Source of the DNA: Crocodylus rhombifer | Lineage: Eukaryota; Chordata; Crocodylia; Crocodylidae | DNA length: 64,000 bases | Assembly (NCBI GenBank): GCA_038503035.1 | Contig: JAVSML010024722.1 | Coordinates: 499,332 to 563,331, forward strand | Direction of reading: 5' to 3' | Part shown: piece after piece, positions 35,774 to 45,065 of the stretch | Numbering within the stretch: position 1 is the first letter of the stretch | How the letters are laid out: each line of letters begins with the position of its first letter | The notes under the pieces: model-generated | The model's input: only the letters and a program-made list of their open reading frames with translations | Told to the model about the DNA's origin: nothing | Databases searched by the model: none | Translations under genes and position numbers: made by a program

Positions 35774-36930
35774 TTAACTTCTCACAAACCTTCTCCAGCC
35801 CAGGGGACAGCAACTACTTTCACTTAATCTCTTTGTCCTTTTTGGAAGAAACACTGCCATTCTTCTTTCCTCCTTTCCCATCTCACCTGCATATTGATCC
35901 ACATAGTATTTCAATTCATATATTGCCAACTCAAAACATTCTCTTCTGGTGAAAACCAGTCCCCAGACCATACAAAGTAGTATGTTTCTCAGTCTCTGTG
36001 GGCTCCTCTACACATGCGGAAAGTCTGGAAATCCAGCGCAACAGAGCAGACTCAATTGAGACTACTGGGGCACGGAAATTGATGTGCTGTGACAGCCTTC
36101 CACATCATGTGTATCAGCATCCCCATGCATCGCTGCACTGAAAAAGTGGCTATGGGGTGCTTTAAAAAAAAAAAATTTGATGAGCTTTATTTCAGAGCAC
36201 CCCGTCACCATTTTTTCATCACAGGGACGCTGATACATGTGATGTGTGAATGCTTTTATTTAGTGCAGCTTACACCCAGGGCCACATCCCAAATCATGTG
36301 TAAAAATGCCCTGTGTCTCCAGTCCTTTGGGCATTATGTGGAACCCCATTTTATACATTATCACAGTTTGCATTGATCACCCTCAAATATGACACATCCC
36401 TTCCACAAAGGCGCAGTTCCAAAATACATGCAATACAGATTCTTCATCCCCACATCCCTCTCTCAGGCACACTGCCAATCTTACCAAACCCCATTTATGT
36501 TGAATGCCGCTTTAAGGAAGAATATTCCACATCATAATCCATGTGATATCCGTATATTCTCCTTTGAATGTATTATCTATCACTTCTTTCCACACATTTG
36601 CCATCTGTTTTTCCATCAGATCCCCAACTATTGTTATCATGTCTGTCTTTCTTATCATATTAAGCATCATCTTACAGTCTTTCAAGCACTCTTATCTCAC
36701 TCCCTTTGTTTATTTACCCTTAATAAACTCTCCCTCTTCACATAGTGAGCTAGTGCCTGCCAGACCAACAGTTTTTTTGCAGTCTCCCCCATTCATGCCC
36801 CATCTTCTTAATGTTCTTTCTGCCAGGCAATGGGAGAAATATGCAGTCTTCTGTACCCCCTCCATTGCCTCTACAAACATGCTTACAAAATATACACAAA
36901 GCTTTCCAAATCTGGCATTCTCCAACCTCC
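35774..36930 (-). pseudogene. Tx1-type LINE ORF2 C-terminal region, interrupted
   Basis: On the minus strand 36925-36400 reads weakly as the C-terminal ORF2 region, with a cysteine/tryptophan-rich stretch (GMKNLYCMYFGTAPLWKG). After the TIR element at 36000-36311, frame 35971-35774 reads RRECFELAIYELKYYVDQYA and then ends. Tx1-type ORF2 proteins end in a similar 'R-x-x-x-x-L-A-x-x-E-L-x-x-Y-V' segment. The match is by recollection of family style and is less certain than the RT blocks. Confidence 0.55.
36000..36311. mobile_element. Palindromic TIR element inside the Tx1 3' region
   Basis: The left end GGGCTCCTCTACACATG and the complement of the right end GGGCATTTTTACACATG form an inverted repeat. 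Inner pairs include cacatcatgtgtatcagc against gctgatacatgtgatgtg, and ggggtgct against agcacccc. Flanking wording 'ctgtg' occurs on both sides. It is short, has no open frame of interest, and belongs with the TACACATG-ended elements elsewhere in the window. Confidence 0.55.
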
Positions 36931-37036
36931 TAATTCCATGACTTAGTATAGGTCTGTTCTAGCTACCCTTTCTATTTTACTTCTCCCCTCAAAAATGCAT
37001 ATCTGCCTCTGTACCCTCCTTATCTGCTGCCCTGAT

Positions 37037-39213
37037 AGTTTCATAGTTTCTAGGGTCGGAAGGGACCTGAATAGATCATCTAGTCCAACCCCCTGCCATG
37101 GCAGGAAAGAGTACTGGGGTCAAAGGACCCCAGCAAGGTGTTCATCTAACCTCCTCTTAAACACCCCCAGGGTAGGAGCCTGCACCACTTCTCTTGGAAG
37201 TTGGTTCCAGATCCCAACTGCCCTGACCGTGAAGTAGCGCCTCCTGATGTCTAACCTAAACCTATCCTCTGCCAGCTTGTGACCGTTATTCCTGGTCACT
37301 CCTGGCGGTGCTCGGGGGAACAGGGACTCCCCCAATGCCTGCTGATCCCCTCTGACTAGTTTATAACAGGCCACAAGATCCCCCCTCAGCCTTCTCTTTT
37401 GGAAGCTGAACAGGTTCAGGTCCTGCAGCCTCTCCTCATAGGGCCTGCCCTCCTGTCCCCTGATCATGTGAGTGGCCTCCCCTGGACCCTCTCCATGTTG
37501 TCCACATCCCTCTTGAAGTGCGGCGCCCAGAACTGGATGCAGTACTCCAACTGCAGCCTGACCAGTGCCACATAGAGGGGGAGGATCACCTCCTTGGACC
37601 TGCTCGAGATGCATCTGTGGATGCATGACAAGGTATGGTTGGCCTTCCTCACTGCCTCCCCACACTGCCAGCCCATGTTCATCTTGGAGTCAATGATGAC
37701 TCCAAGATCCTTTTCTGCCTCTGTGCTGACAAGAGGGGAGTTCCCCAACGTGTAGGTATGGTGCCGGTTGTTCCTCCCCAGGTGCATCACTTTGCACTTG
37801 TCTGTGTTGAATCCCATCCTATTCTCATCCGCCCACCCCTGTAACCTGTCTAGGCCTGATTCTAGCCTGTTGCTTCCTTCTAGTGTGCCCACATCCCCCC
37901 ACATCTTAGTGTCATCAGCAAATTTGAACAGGGTGCTTTTTACCCCCTCGTCCAAGTCACTGATGAAGATGTTGAACAGCGCGGGCCCAAGGACCAAGCC
38001 CTGCGGAACCCCACTGCCCACGTGCTTCCAGGTTGAGAAGGACCCATCCACCACCACCCTCTGGGTTCGGCCCTCCAGCCAGTTGGCGACCCATTTGACT
38101 GTGTGGGTATTGACACCACAGTCCCCCAGCTTCTTAATGAGAATGGGGTAAGAGAGAGTGTCAAAAGCTTCCAGAAGTCCAGGAAGACTATGTCCACTGC
38201 TACCCCTGCATCTAATGATCTGGTGATCTGATCGTAAAAGGCCACCAGGTTGGTCTGACAGGACCTGCCACTGATGAACCCGTGCTGGTTGCCCCTAAGC
38301 ATGCAGTCCCCTGCTGGCCCCTCCTGGATGTGTGCCAGAATAATTTTCTCGAACAGCTTGCCTAGGATCAAGGTAAGACTAACTGGCCTATAGTTTCCCG
38401 GTTCCTCCTTCTTTCCCTTTTTGAAGATGAGAACCGCGTTGGCCCTCTTCCAGTCCTCCAGCACCACACCAGAGCACCATGAGTGCTCGTAAAGCTGTGC
38501 CAAGGGTCCTGCAATGACCTCAGCCAATTCCTTTAGGACTCTAGGGTGGAGATCATCCAGACCAGCTGACTTGAATATGTCCAACCCCTCCAGAAGTTCT
38601 CTAACTAGTTCCTCACTAACCCTTGGCCCAAGTGTGCCTCCCTTTGGGCCCGAGGGGGGCCCAGCAGGGAGGTGACTGTTCTGGTCCTTACTTAGGAAGA
38701 CAGAGGCAAAGAAATCATTAAACATGTTAGCTTTGTCATCTGGTGTGACGACCAAATTTCCCAACGCCTCCTACAGGGGCCCCACATTACCTGGAATCTT
38801 CTTTTTACCCCCTATGTATTTAAAGAAGGACTTCTTATTGTCCTTAATCTGGGAAGCTAGTCCTAATTCCATCTCTGCCTTGGCCTTCCTGACTGTCCCC
38901 CTGCATCCCCGAGTGACTGCAGTATAGTCATCCCTGGTGATGTCCCCTTCTTTCCATTGGGTGTACGCCTTCCTTTTAGCAAGGAGACATTCCCAGATGC
39001 TTTTGGTGAGCCATGGAGGCTTGTGTGCCCTCCTGCTCCCTTTGATCCTCATTGGGATTACCTTCCTTTGGGCTTGGAGGATCGTCTCCTTAAGGAGCGA
39101 CCACTCTCCTTGGACACCTGACTCCCCTCCCCTCTGGGACCTCAGCGCTTCCCCAACTATCCTCCTTAACTCATTAAAGTTTTCCCTCCTGAAATCTAGG
39201 GCTGCTGCCTTAC
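37037..39213 (-). mobile_element. CR1 LINE, 5'-truncated, relatively young
   Basis: A 2.2-kb copy, with the 3' end at 37037 (tttcatagtttctagggtcg on the + strand) and the 5' truncation near 39213. It inserted into the thumb region of the Tx1-type LINE. ORF2 is readable almost throughout with few breaks, in contrast to the heavily mutated host LINE, so it is the younger of the two. Crocodilian-like CR1 wording is clear. CR1 elements usually lack long target duplications and I see none here. Confidence 0.9.
37120..39210 (-). pseudogene. CR1 ORF2 (endonuclease tail plus reverse transcriptase), three breaks
   Basis: On the minus strand, 39210-38774 covers the region between endonuclease and RT (AKRKAYTQWKEGDITRDDY, SFFKYIGGKKKIPGNV). 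An in-frame TAG at 38773-38771 follows. The RT then starts (NMFNDFFASVF, GNYRPVSLTLILGKLFEKII, SGRSCQTNLVAFYDQI) and shifts frame after DIVFLDF near 38175. From 38057 it reads SGVPQGLVLGPALFNIFISD and FADDTKMWGD, the catalytic box, then EKDLGVIIDSKM and LEYCIQFWAPHFKRDVDN. A second frameshift near 37480 precedes RLQDLNLFSFQKRRLRGDLV and the normal C-terminus with its stop near 37120. It would be the element's replicase; this copy is non-functional as it stands. Confidence 0.9.
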
Positions 39214-39622
39214 TGCAGCCTTTGCCACCTTGCGCTGGATGGTGAATTCCAGCAGGCGATGATGGTGGATACACCACTCCTGTGTAAAGGTGCTCAGCAA
39301 GAATACCATTTTCACCACAGCCACTTTACCCTTGACAAATAACATTCTACCACTCCACAGCCCCAAGGTTTGCTTCACTTTTACCTCTAACTTCTCCCAC
39401 ACCTTTGTTTCTTTCCCTTGTGCATTCACTGGTATTCCCAAGATCTGGACTACACTGTCTACCACCCACAGCTCAGACTTCTGTAAATTCTCCCAATTCC
39501 CCACTCCCATCAATGTACTTTTCATCTTATTTAATTTTACTCCTGACACTTCACCCTCCTCAGTACCCTCTCAAGTTGATATGTTGTCCTGAGCCACTAT
39601 GTTCATATCATCCATATATAAT
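39214..39622 (-). pseudogene. Tx1-type LINE reverse transcriptase catalytic box and thumb
   Basis: Starting at the Penelope-like element junction, the frame reads YMDDMNIVAQ (39618-39601 and onward), the RT catalytic Y-x-D-D box. A following frame (39549-39196) reads SGVKLNKMKSTLMGVGNWEN, then VVDSVVQILGIPV and VKQTLGLWSGRMLFVKGKVA, typical of the Tx1-type thumb region. The CR1 at 37037-39213 interrupts it after this. Confidence 0.75.
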
Positions 39623-40798
39623 GGCAAGGTTCTTTGGGGAGATGTGATATCTTTCATTAGACCAATGGAGTAGTTAGAACAAAGTGCTTTGCAAGCTTTT
39701 TTGCACATGTACCCTTCTTCAGGCATAGGAAGACTCTGCTGTTGTTCTGAGAGCTCCAAGGAATGAAAGAAGCTAAAAGTATGACAGGAGGTCAACGAGA
39801 ATGTAAATAGGTGGAAATTAGGAAAAAACAATGGGTAGAGAAGGGAGGAGAGAGGGAAGGGAGAGGAGGGGAGGGGAGGGAAGGGGTTGGCTGGGGTTTG
39901 AAAATGGGCAAAGGAATGCAAAAGTAAGCAAGGGGGACTGCTGTAGTGATGAGTTCTCCAAGGTAGAAAAAAGGCAGTCTGTGAAAAAATAAACATCTGG
40001 AAATTAGAGAAATAAAGGGTAGAGAAGAAGGGGAGGGGAGGAAGTAGGGGGAAAAATGTAAATGGTAAGTTCAGTCAGGTACCTGGTGAATCAGATCTCA
40101 AGCAGGTTGTAATGTGTCACAAATCCAATGTCTATAGTTAGTCCATGATTTTTTGTATCCAGTAGATTTATGAAGTGAAGTTCATAGGCTTATCTACGAA
40201 AGGTGTATTGTAAGTTCCCTTTGAGGATTAGAACTGAGAGGTCAGAGAGGGAGTGATTGTCTTGTGAGAAGTGTGCACCCACAGGTAATTGGATATTTTT
40301 GTCTTTGAAGGATTTTTGGTGTGCATTCATTTTAGTATGCAGTTGTTGTTTGGTTTCTCCTACATATTTTCCATCAGAGCTTGTCATGCACTGGATGAGA
40401 TACATAACATTTCTGGAGGTGCACATGTAAGATCTGGGAATGGCAATGGTTCTGTTGTGGGATGTAGTTATTGTGGGAGTGGTGGAGATGTGTTGGAGGG
40501 TTCTGCATTTCTTGTTCTAGTCTGGATCCATTGGGTGTGGTTTGAGTCATAGGGAGTTTGCTTCTGGTAATGAGGCTAGTGAGCTTGTTTAAAGGCTAGG
40601 ATGAGTGGTTCCAGAAAGATCTCTTTAAGAATTGTGTCTTCTTATAGTATGGGTTGCAATTGCTTGAGGATGTTCTGTATGGATTCCAGGGAAGGGTGAT
40701 AAGTCATAACTAATGGTGTGCGATTCATGGGGATTTTCTTTTTGTACAGCAACAAATCTTTATGTAGTATTCAGGTGGCTCATTTAAAAGTACGACTG
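39623..40798 (-). mobile_element. Penelope-like element, 5'-truncated, with 12-bp TSD
   Basis: About 1.18 kb inserted at the catalytic box of the Tx1-type reverse transcriptase. The dodecamer TCCATATATAAT occurs on both sides, at 39611-39622 and 40799-40810. Minus-strand content: the end of an RT-like region, a linker, a GIY-YIG endonuclease remnant (40426-40190), then a 3' region with the hammerhead-like wording tgcctgaagaagg...agcttgca near 39726-39690 and the tail aaagatatcacatctcccca. Penelope-like elements combine RT with a C-terminal GIY-YIG nuclease; those in vertebrates have this tail style. Confidence 0.75.
40190..40426 (-). pseudogene. Penelope-like GIY-YIG endonuclease domain remnant
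   Basis: A 78-codon open segment containing CTSRNVMYLIQCM, then GKYVGETKQQLHTKMNAHQK and PVGAHFSQDNHSLSDL. It matches the layout 'N-V-x-Y-L-I-x-C ... Y-V-G-E-T-x-Q-x-L-x-x-R-M-N-x-H ... P-V-x-E-H-F ... G-H' of Penelope-type GIY-YIG nucleases. The position usually R in 'RMN' is K, and the usual E in 'EHF' is A, so nuclease activity is unlikely. Upstream to about 40790 the frame is broken (two or more stops). Confidence 0.75.
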
Positions 40799-41077
40799 TC
40801 CATATATAATATACAATATATATAACAATATAATATAACTTCTCATCCTCCTGGTATCTTCACACCACTTACCAACTTATCATGGTGAATTCTACACATC
40901 AATGTCTCCATCACATATACAAAAAGAGAGGGAGAATGCAGGAATTTCTATCTTACCTCTGTTGGTTGGTACTCGACTTCCTGTTTTACTGTATAATACT
41001 TTGACACATCCGATCATCTTCACAGGAAACTCCATTCTCCATAATACTTCAAAAGTAAAATCATATTCAGCCCTATC

Positions 41078-41386
41078 TTAAGCTTTTTCCAGGTCTAAAT
41101 TCATTAATACCATGTTTCTTTTCCTTTCTTGCACGTCTGATATGACATCTGTCATTAACCATAGGGTCTGGGATATCCTCTTCTTAGGAACAGCACACGT
41201 TTGTTCTTCTTGTATCACATCTGCTAAACAGTCCCGCATTCTTTTGGCCAGTACTTTTGCCATCAATTTGTAGTCTATGTTTAAAAGGGTTATTGGTTTC
41301 CAGTTGCCTAACACATCTTCCTTTCCTTTCTTGAATATAAAAACAGCCACACATACAAAATACTCCCCTACCTCCCCACCCTCCAT
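41078..41386 (-). pseudogene. Tx1-type LINE reverse transcriptase, N-terminal blocks
   Basis: The open frame contains FKKGKEDVLGNWKPITLLN then IDYKLMAKVLAKRMRD, matching RT blocks 0-1 (G-N-W-R-P-I-S-L-L-N). It ends at MNLDLEKA, the motif A region. Downstream to about 40845 the frame goes on in pieces to VKIPGG, just before the catalytic box, where the Penelope-like insertion begins. Confidence 0.75.
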
Positions 41387-41805
41387 GATGTCCCTGTATG
41401 TCTCATTTATATCTATTCCCAGTCATTGCCAACATTTTTCATAGAATTCCACTGGAATTCTATCTCTTCCCAGCACCTTCCCTCTCTTCCCACCCTTCTT
41501 CCCCCTTCCCAACCCAAGTTGCTCTAATCAGAAAGATTTTCTCATCCATTTTCCTTTTGAACCATTCTTAAGTCCATAACTTCATCTTCCAATTCTTCTT
41601 TCATTCATAATCCTCTTACTGCCTCCTTTAATAATTCCTACTTCCTTGTCTGTAGTTCTTCTAGCTCTTCCATCCTCCTCTTCACTTCTCTTTGACCGAT
41701 ATTTCTGAAAAATTCTCTTGTTCTTCTCTTGATCATTGTCCACTACTTCCAGCCGCTTCCGTAATATCTCTTCAGCATCTGCCATCCTTTATACAGTTCC
41801 ACTTA

Positions 41806-42534
41806 TTATTGACAGGTCTTTTCATCTTGTAATAACTGAACATTTGACTTCCACATCCCTTTTCCCCTATCTTCACTTTTATCCAAACTCACTTGCATTC
41901 TCAACATCTGGTGATTGCTAAAGGTCACATCTACGATCTCCTTTTTTCCAATCCGTAGCCCGTTTGACATTAATACAAAATCAATACTCAACACTGTGTC
42001 CCACTCAGTTCCATCCTCACTATTTCTTTCTTACCAGCCCATACATCTTTAAAGCCTCCTTCTCTTATGATATTAATCAGTACTTTTGACAAGCTGTCTA
42101 GCTCTCCCTCCCTTGTGTCCCCTCTCCTATCTCTCTCCTCAATAATTCAATTGAAATCCTCCATCAGAATTTGCTGCCTACCTCTGCCTACATTTACCTC
42201 TACTTTCTTAGAAAGGGTGATCCTTCCTTCTTTTTCAGCCAATCCATATATATTAAAACTCTCTAAGACTTCCATTTCAAACTCCCAAACCACCCGTTGC
42301 AGTCTCCCTTCCGCAATCACTTGCACTTCCATTTCCTCACTCTAGTAAAATCATGACTCCGGCTACTTTGTTTACATCCAACCATGCCCACCACACTGGA
42401 ACCCATCCACATCTCCTTACAAAACACTTGAAATCCCTCTCCCATGGGAATCCACGCTCCTGCAAACATATTATCTCTGCTTTGACACCACTCAATATTG
42501 GCATAACGTTATCCCATCTCTTTCTGGATAACAC
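41806..42534 (-). pseudogene. Tx1-type LINE APE endonuclease domain, degenerate
   Basis: N-terminal domain of ORF2. From 42534 the frame reads VKAEIICLQERGF, carrying the LQE catalytic glutamate motif. Around 42150 it reads ILMEDFN (from the G-D-F-N motif). Near 41994-41806 it reads SIDFVLMSNGLRI followed by VDVTFSNHQML, where the usual S-D-H is S-N-H. The pieces are separated by stops and frame changes. The enzyme would nick target DNA for target-primed reverse transcription; this copy cannot. Confidence 0.7.
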
Positions 42535-43183
42535 ATTTCTGATATTTATAGATGCAATACACGGTCATGCTTGTCCATTTAAATTACACATATCTACCAC
42601 TTTTATGAGTCTTCTATGCTGCTGCTTGATGTCAGCTCTAATCCTCCCCCTCTTCACATCCCTGTAGTCTTTTCCAGTTGTTTTGTTGCTTTCAAAGTCA
42701 AGAAAGGTTCCCATTTCACTTTCCCCCCACCTTTCTGCCTCTCCCCTCCCCTTTGCCCTCTCCATTAGTCCCAGACCACAGTAGCTCTGATGAGTTTTTC
42801 ACCAACCTATCTCCCTCCCCCTGCTCTCACTGTCTGCCTTCTTTCTAATCTTCATAGCATGTGATTTCTTTCTTTTCCTAGCCTGGCTCCCTTCTTCTTT
42901 CTCCTGCTCTGTCTTCACTCCTCCTTCTTCCTGTAGCATTATCTTCTCTTTCCATTCTCTTTCCTCCATCTCAAAGTCACCTGTTCCACTTAACTTCCCT
43001 TCTTTTCCCTCCTCTGCCACCAGCTGTGCCACTTTGACTATTACAATTTCACTCTCTTCCTCTCCAGTTCTTCCTTCTTGTGAAGTCTCCTCCACTGTTA
43101 TGCATTCTGACTCAACACCTCCTTCCCCACTTTCCTTTACCTCTCTGCTGCCAAACTGTAGCTCTAGCTTTATTTGAGAAGTA

Positions 43184-43477
43184 CTACAGACACTGCTGCT
43201 CTAATTGTCCTTCCTCCCTACAGATAACACACTTTGATACTCCTTGACACTCTGCTGCCCTGTGCCCTTTTCCTTCACATCTGTACCATATTGTGCTCTG
43301 GCAGTATGTGGCCAGATGTCCTTCCTGCCTACACTTGCTACAGAGTTCAGGCTGTCCAAAATACATTGTAAACCCTCGCTTAGGCCCTAATTGGATTACT
43401 GACAGTAAATGTATTATCCCACCAAGACTCCGCTCATCCACTCTCATAACATGTGGGCTGTCCACGATCCCATCCAT
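43184..43477 (-). pseudogene. Tx1-type LINE ORF1 fragment with CCHC zinc knuckles
   Basis: A 97-codon open segment of the nucleic-acid-binding ORF1 protein, which coats the element RNA. The first knuckle is intact at residues 46-59 (C-SK-C-RQEG-H-LATY-C). The second has Trp for its first Cys (WYRCEGKGHRAAEC). The third has Gln in place of His (CVICREEGQLEQQC). It is preceded by TMYFGQPELC, matching the YxGQP-x-x-C lead-in usual in Tx1-type ORF1. Flanking ORF1 sequence toward 45.0 kb is degenerate and split by the CR1 at 43936-44620. Confidence 0.75.
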
Positions 43478-43935
43478 ATACTGTATTTATCACATATCTT
43501 CTCAACATAGATAACTTTTTGTACGTAATTCTCCATTTTTCTATCTCCCTCATCTCAAACAGATCTTTGTGCATTCAAATAATTATTGTCCTTTCTCTTT
43601 TCTTTTCTCCCACAATAAAACTTATTCCCTTAAGTTCTTCTCTCTCACTTACTGCCACACACATCTTTCAAAATCTACATAACTTTCTCAGCTCCAATAT
43701 ACAAATTCCCAAGAACTCCAGTTAGGAAAGGGGACAAGACTATTCAAATGTTCCACTTTACCATCTAAAACTTCAAACAATATTTTCTCTATATATTCAT
43801 CATCCATCTTCTCTTTTCTCTTTCCTCTGTTAATACTGCTCTTATTTTCAGGCATAGATTACCAGCCACTCTGTCTCTGGCTTTCTCCCATCTCCTTTCT
43901 CTTTGTGGGTCTGGCTTATTCCTCCCACTAGTCAT

Positions 43936-44620
43936 CTTCATAGAATGCAGATGTAGGGTCAGAAGGGACCTTGTAGATCTTCAAGTCTGGCCCCCTGCCT
44001 GGGCAGGAGAAAAAACTGGGCTCAAATGATCCCTGCTATGTAGGCATCAAGCCTCCTCTTAAAGACCCCCAGGGTAGAAGCCAGCTCCACTTCCCTTGGA
44101 AGTTGGTTCCAGATCCTAGCTGCCCTGACCATGAAGTAGTTCTTACGGATGTCTAATCGAAACCTACTCTCCAACAACTTGTGGCCATTATTCCTTGTTA
44201 TGCCAGGGAGTGCTAGGGGAAACAAGGTCTCTCCCAAACCCTTCTGGTGCCCCCTAGTGAGTTTATAGACAGTCGCCAGGTCCCCCCTCAGCTTACACTT
44301 GTGAAAGCTGAACAGGTTCAGGTCCCGCAGTCTCTCATTGTAGGTTCTGCCCTGTTGTCCCCAGATCATGCAGGTGGCCCTCCTCTGGACCCTCTCAATG
44401 TTGTCCACATCCCTCCTAAAGTGGGATGCACAGAACTGGACACAGTACTCCAGCTGTGGCCTGACCAGTGTTGCACAGAGGGGGAGGATCACCTCCTTGT
44501 TCCTGCTAGAGATGCACCTGTGGATGCACGATAAGGTCCAGTTAGCCCTGCCACCCGTGACCTCGCATTGTCAGCCCCTGTTCATCTTGGAGTCAATAAT
44601 GACTCCAAGATATCTTCCCT
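43936..44620 (-). mobile_element. CR1 LINE 3' fragment inside Tx1 ORF1
   Basis: A 685-bp copy. The 3' end is at 43936 (tcatagaatgcagatgtagg on the + strand). The open minus-strand segment 44492-44022 reads LEYCVQFCASHFRRDVDNIE, then RLRDLNLFSFHKCKLRGDLA and RIWNQLPREVELASTLGVFK to the natural stop: the C-terminal end of CR1 ORF2. It is 5'-truncated at about 44620, where pyrimidine-rich Tx1-type sequence resumes. It is similar to but distinct from the copy at 37037-39213. Confidence 0.88.
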
Positions 44621-45065
44621 TCAGTCACTGTCTCATTCCTCATTTCTCTTTCCTGACCTCATATTCTCCTGTTCTTCCTGCCAACTGGACTCTTCTCATA
44701 TTGCTTCCATCAGTAAAGTCTCCTCCAAAATCTCTGGTTCCACCATACCTTTCTTTCCTACTTTCAACCCCTTCTCCCCACCTTTATCCATCCTCCATCA
44801 GACATTCAGTCTTCCCTTCCACTCTCCAATTCAATTTTCATTTTAGGACCACTTTCCCTTCCATAACTGCCACTCTCCTCTCTAAAACTGCCACCAATCC
44901 TGTGAAAACAGGCTCTGAGAACTCCTCCTCCTCCATTCTGGTGCTCTGTCACTATCCCCCTGATGCTCCTGGCACCAATCAAGGCAATAAAAGTAAGCCT
45001 CTGCCCAGCCACTACACTTGATTGTAGCCAAGGAATGGCCAAGAAGCTATGCCACCGATGGGAAC

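Larger units (their letters stand above)
35662..45056 (-). mobile_element. Tx1-type LINE, full span, with four nested insertions
   Basis: Minus-strand coding order is zinc-knuckle ORF1 (43184-43477), APE-type endonuclease (41806-42534), reverse transcriptase (41078-41386, 39597-39618, 39214-39549) and a C-terminal region (36400-36930, 35774-35971). It ends in an 11-T tract on the + strand (35663-35673), i.e. a poly(A) tail. The nonamer GATGGGAAC flanks it at 35653-35661 and 45057-45065, a likely target-site duplication. Inserted in it are a TIR element (36000-36311), CR1 (37037-39213), a Penelope-like element (39623-40798) and CR1 (43936-44620). Subtracting these leaves about 5.0 kb, a normal full length for Tx1-type LINEs. 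All frames are broken by stops and shifts. Confidence 0.8.

Noticed and set aside
44368..45021. 217-codon open frame on the + strand.
   Set aside because: It is antisense to the CR1 3' fragment and the Tx1-type 5' region on the minus strand.
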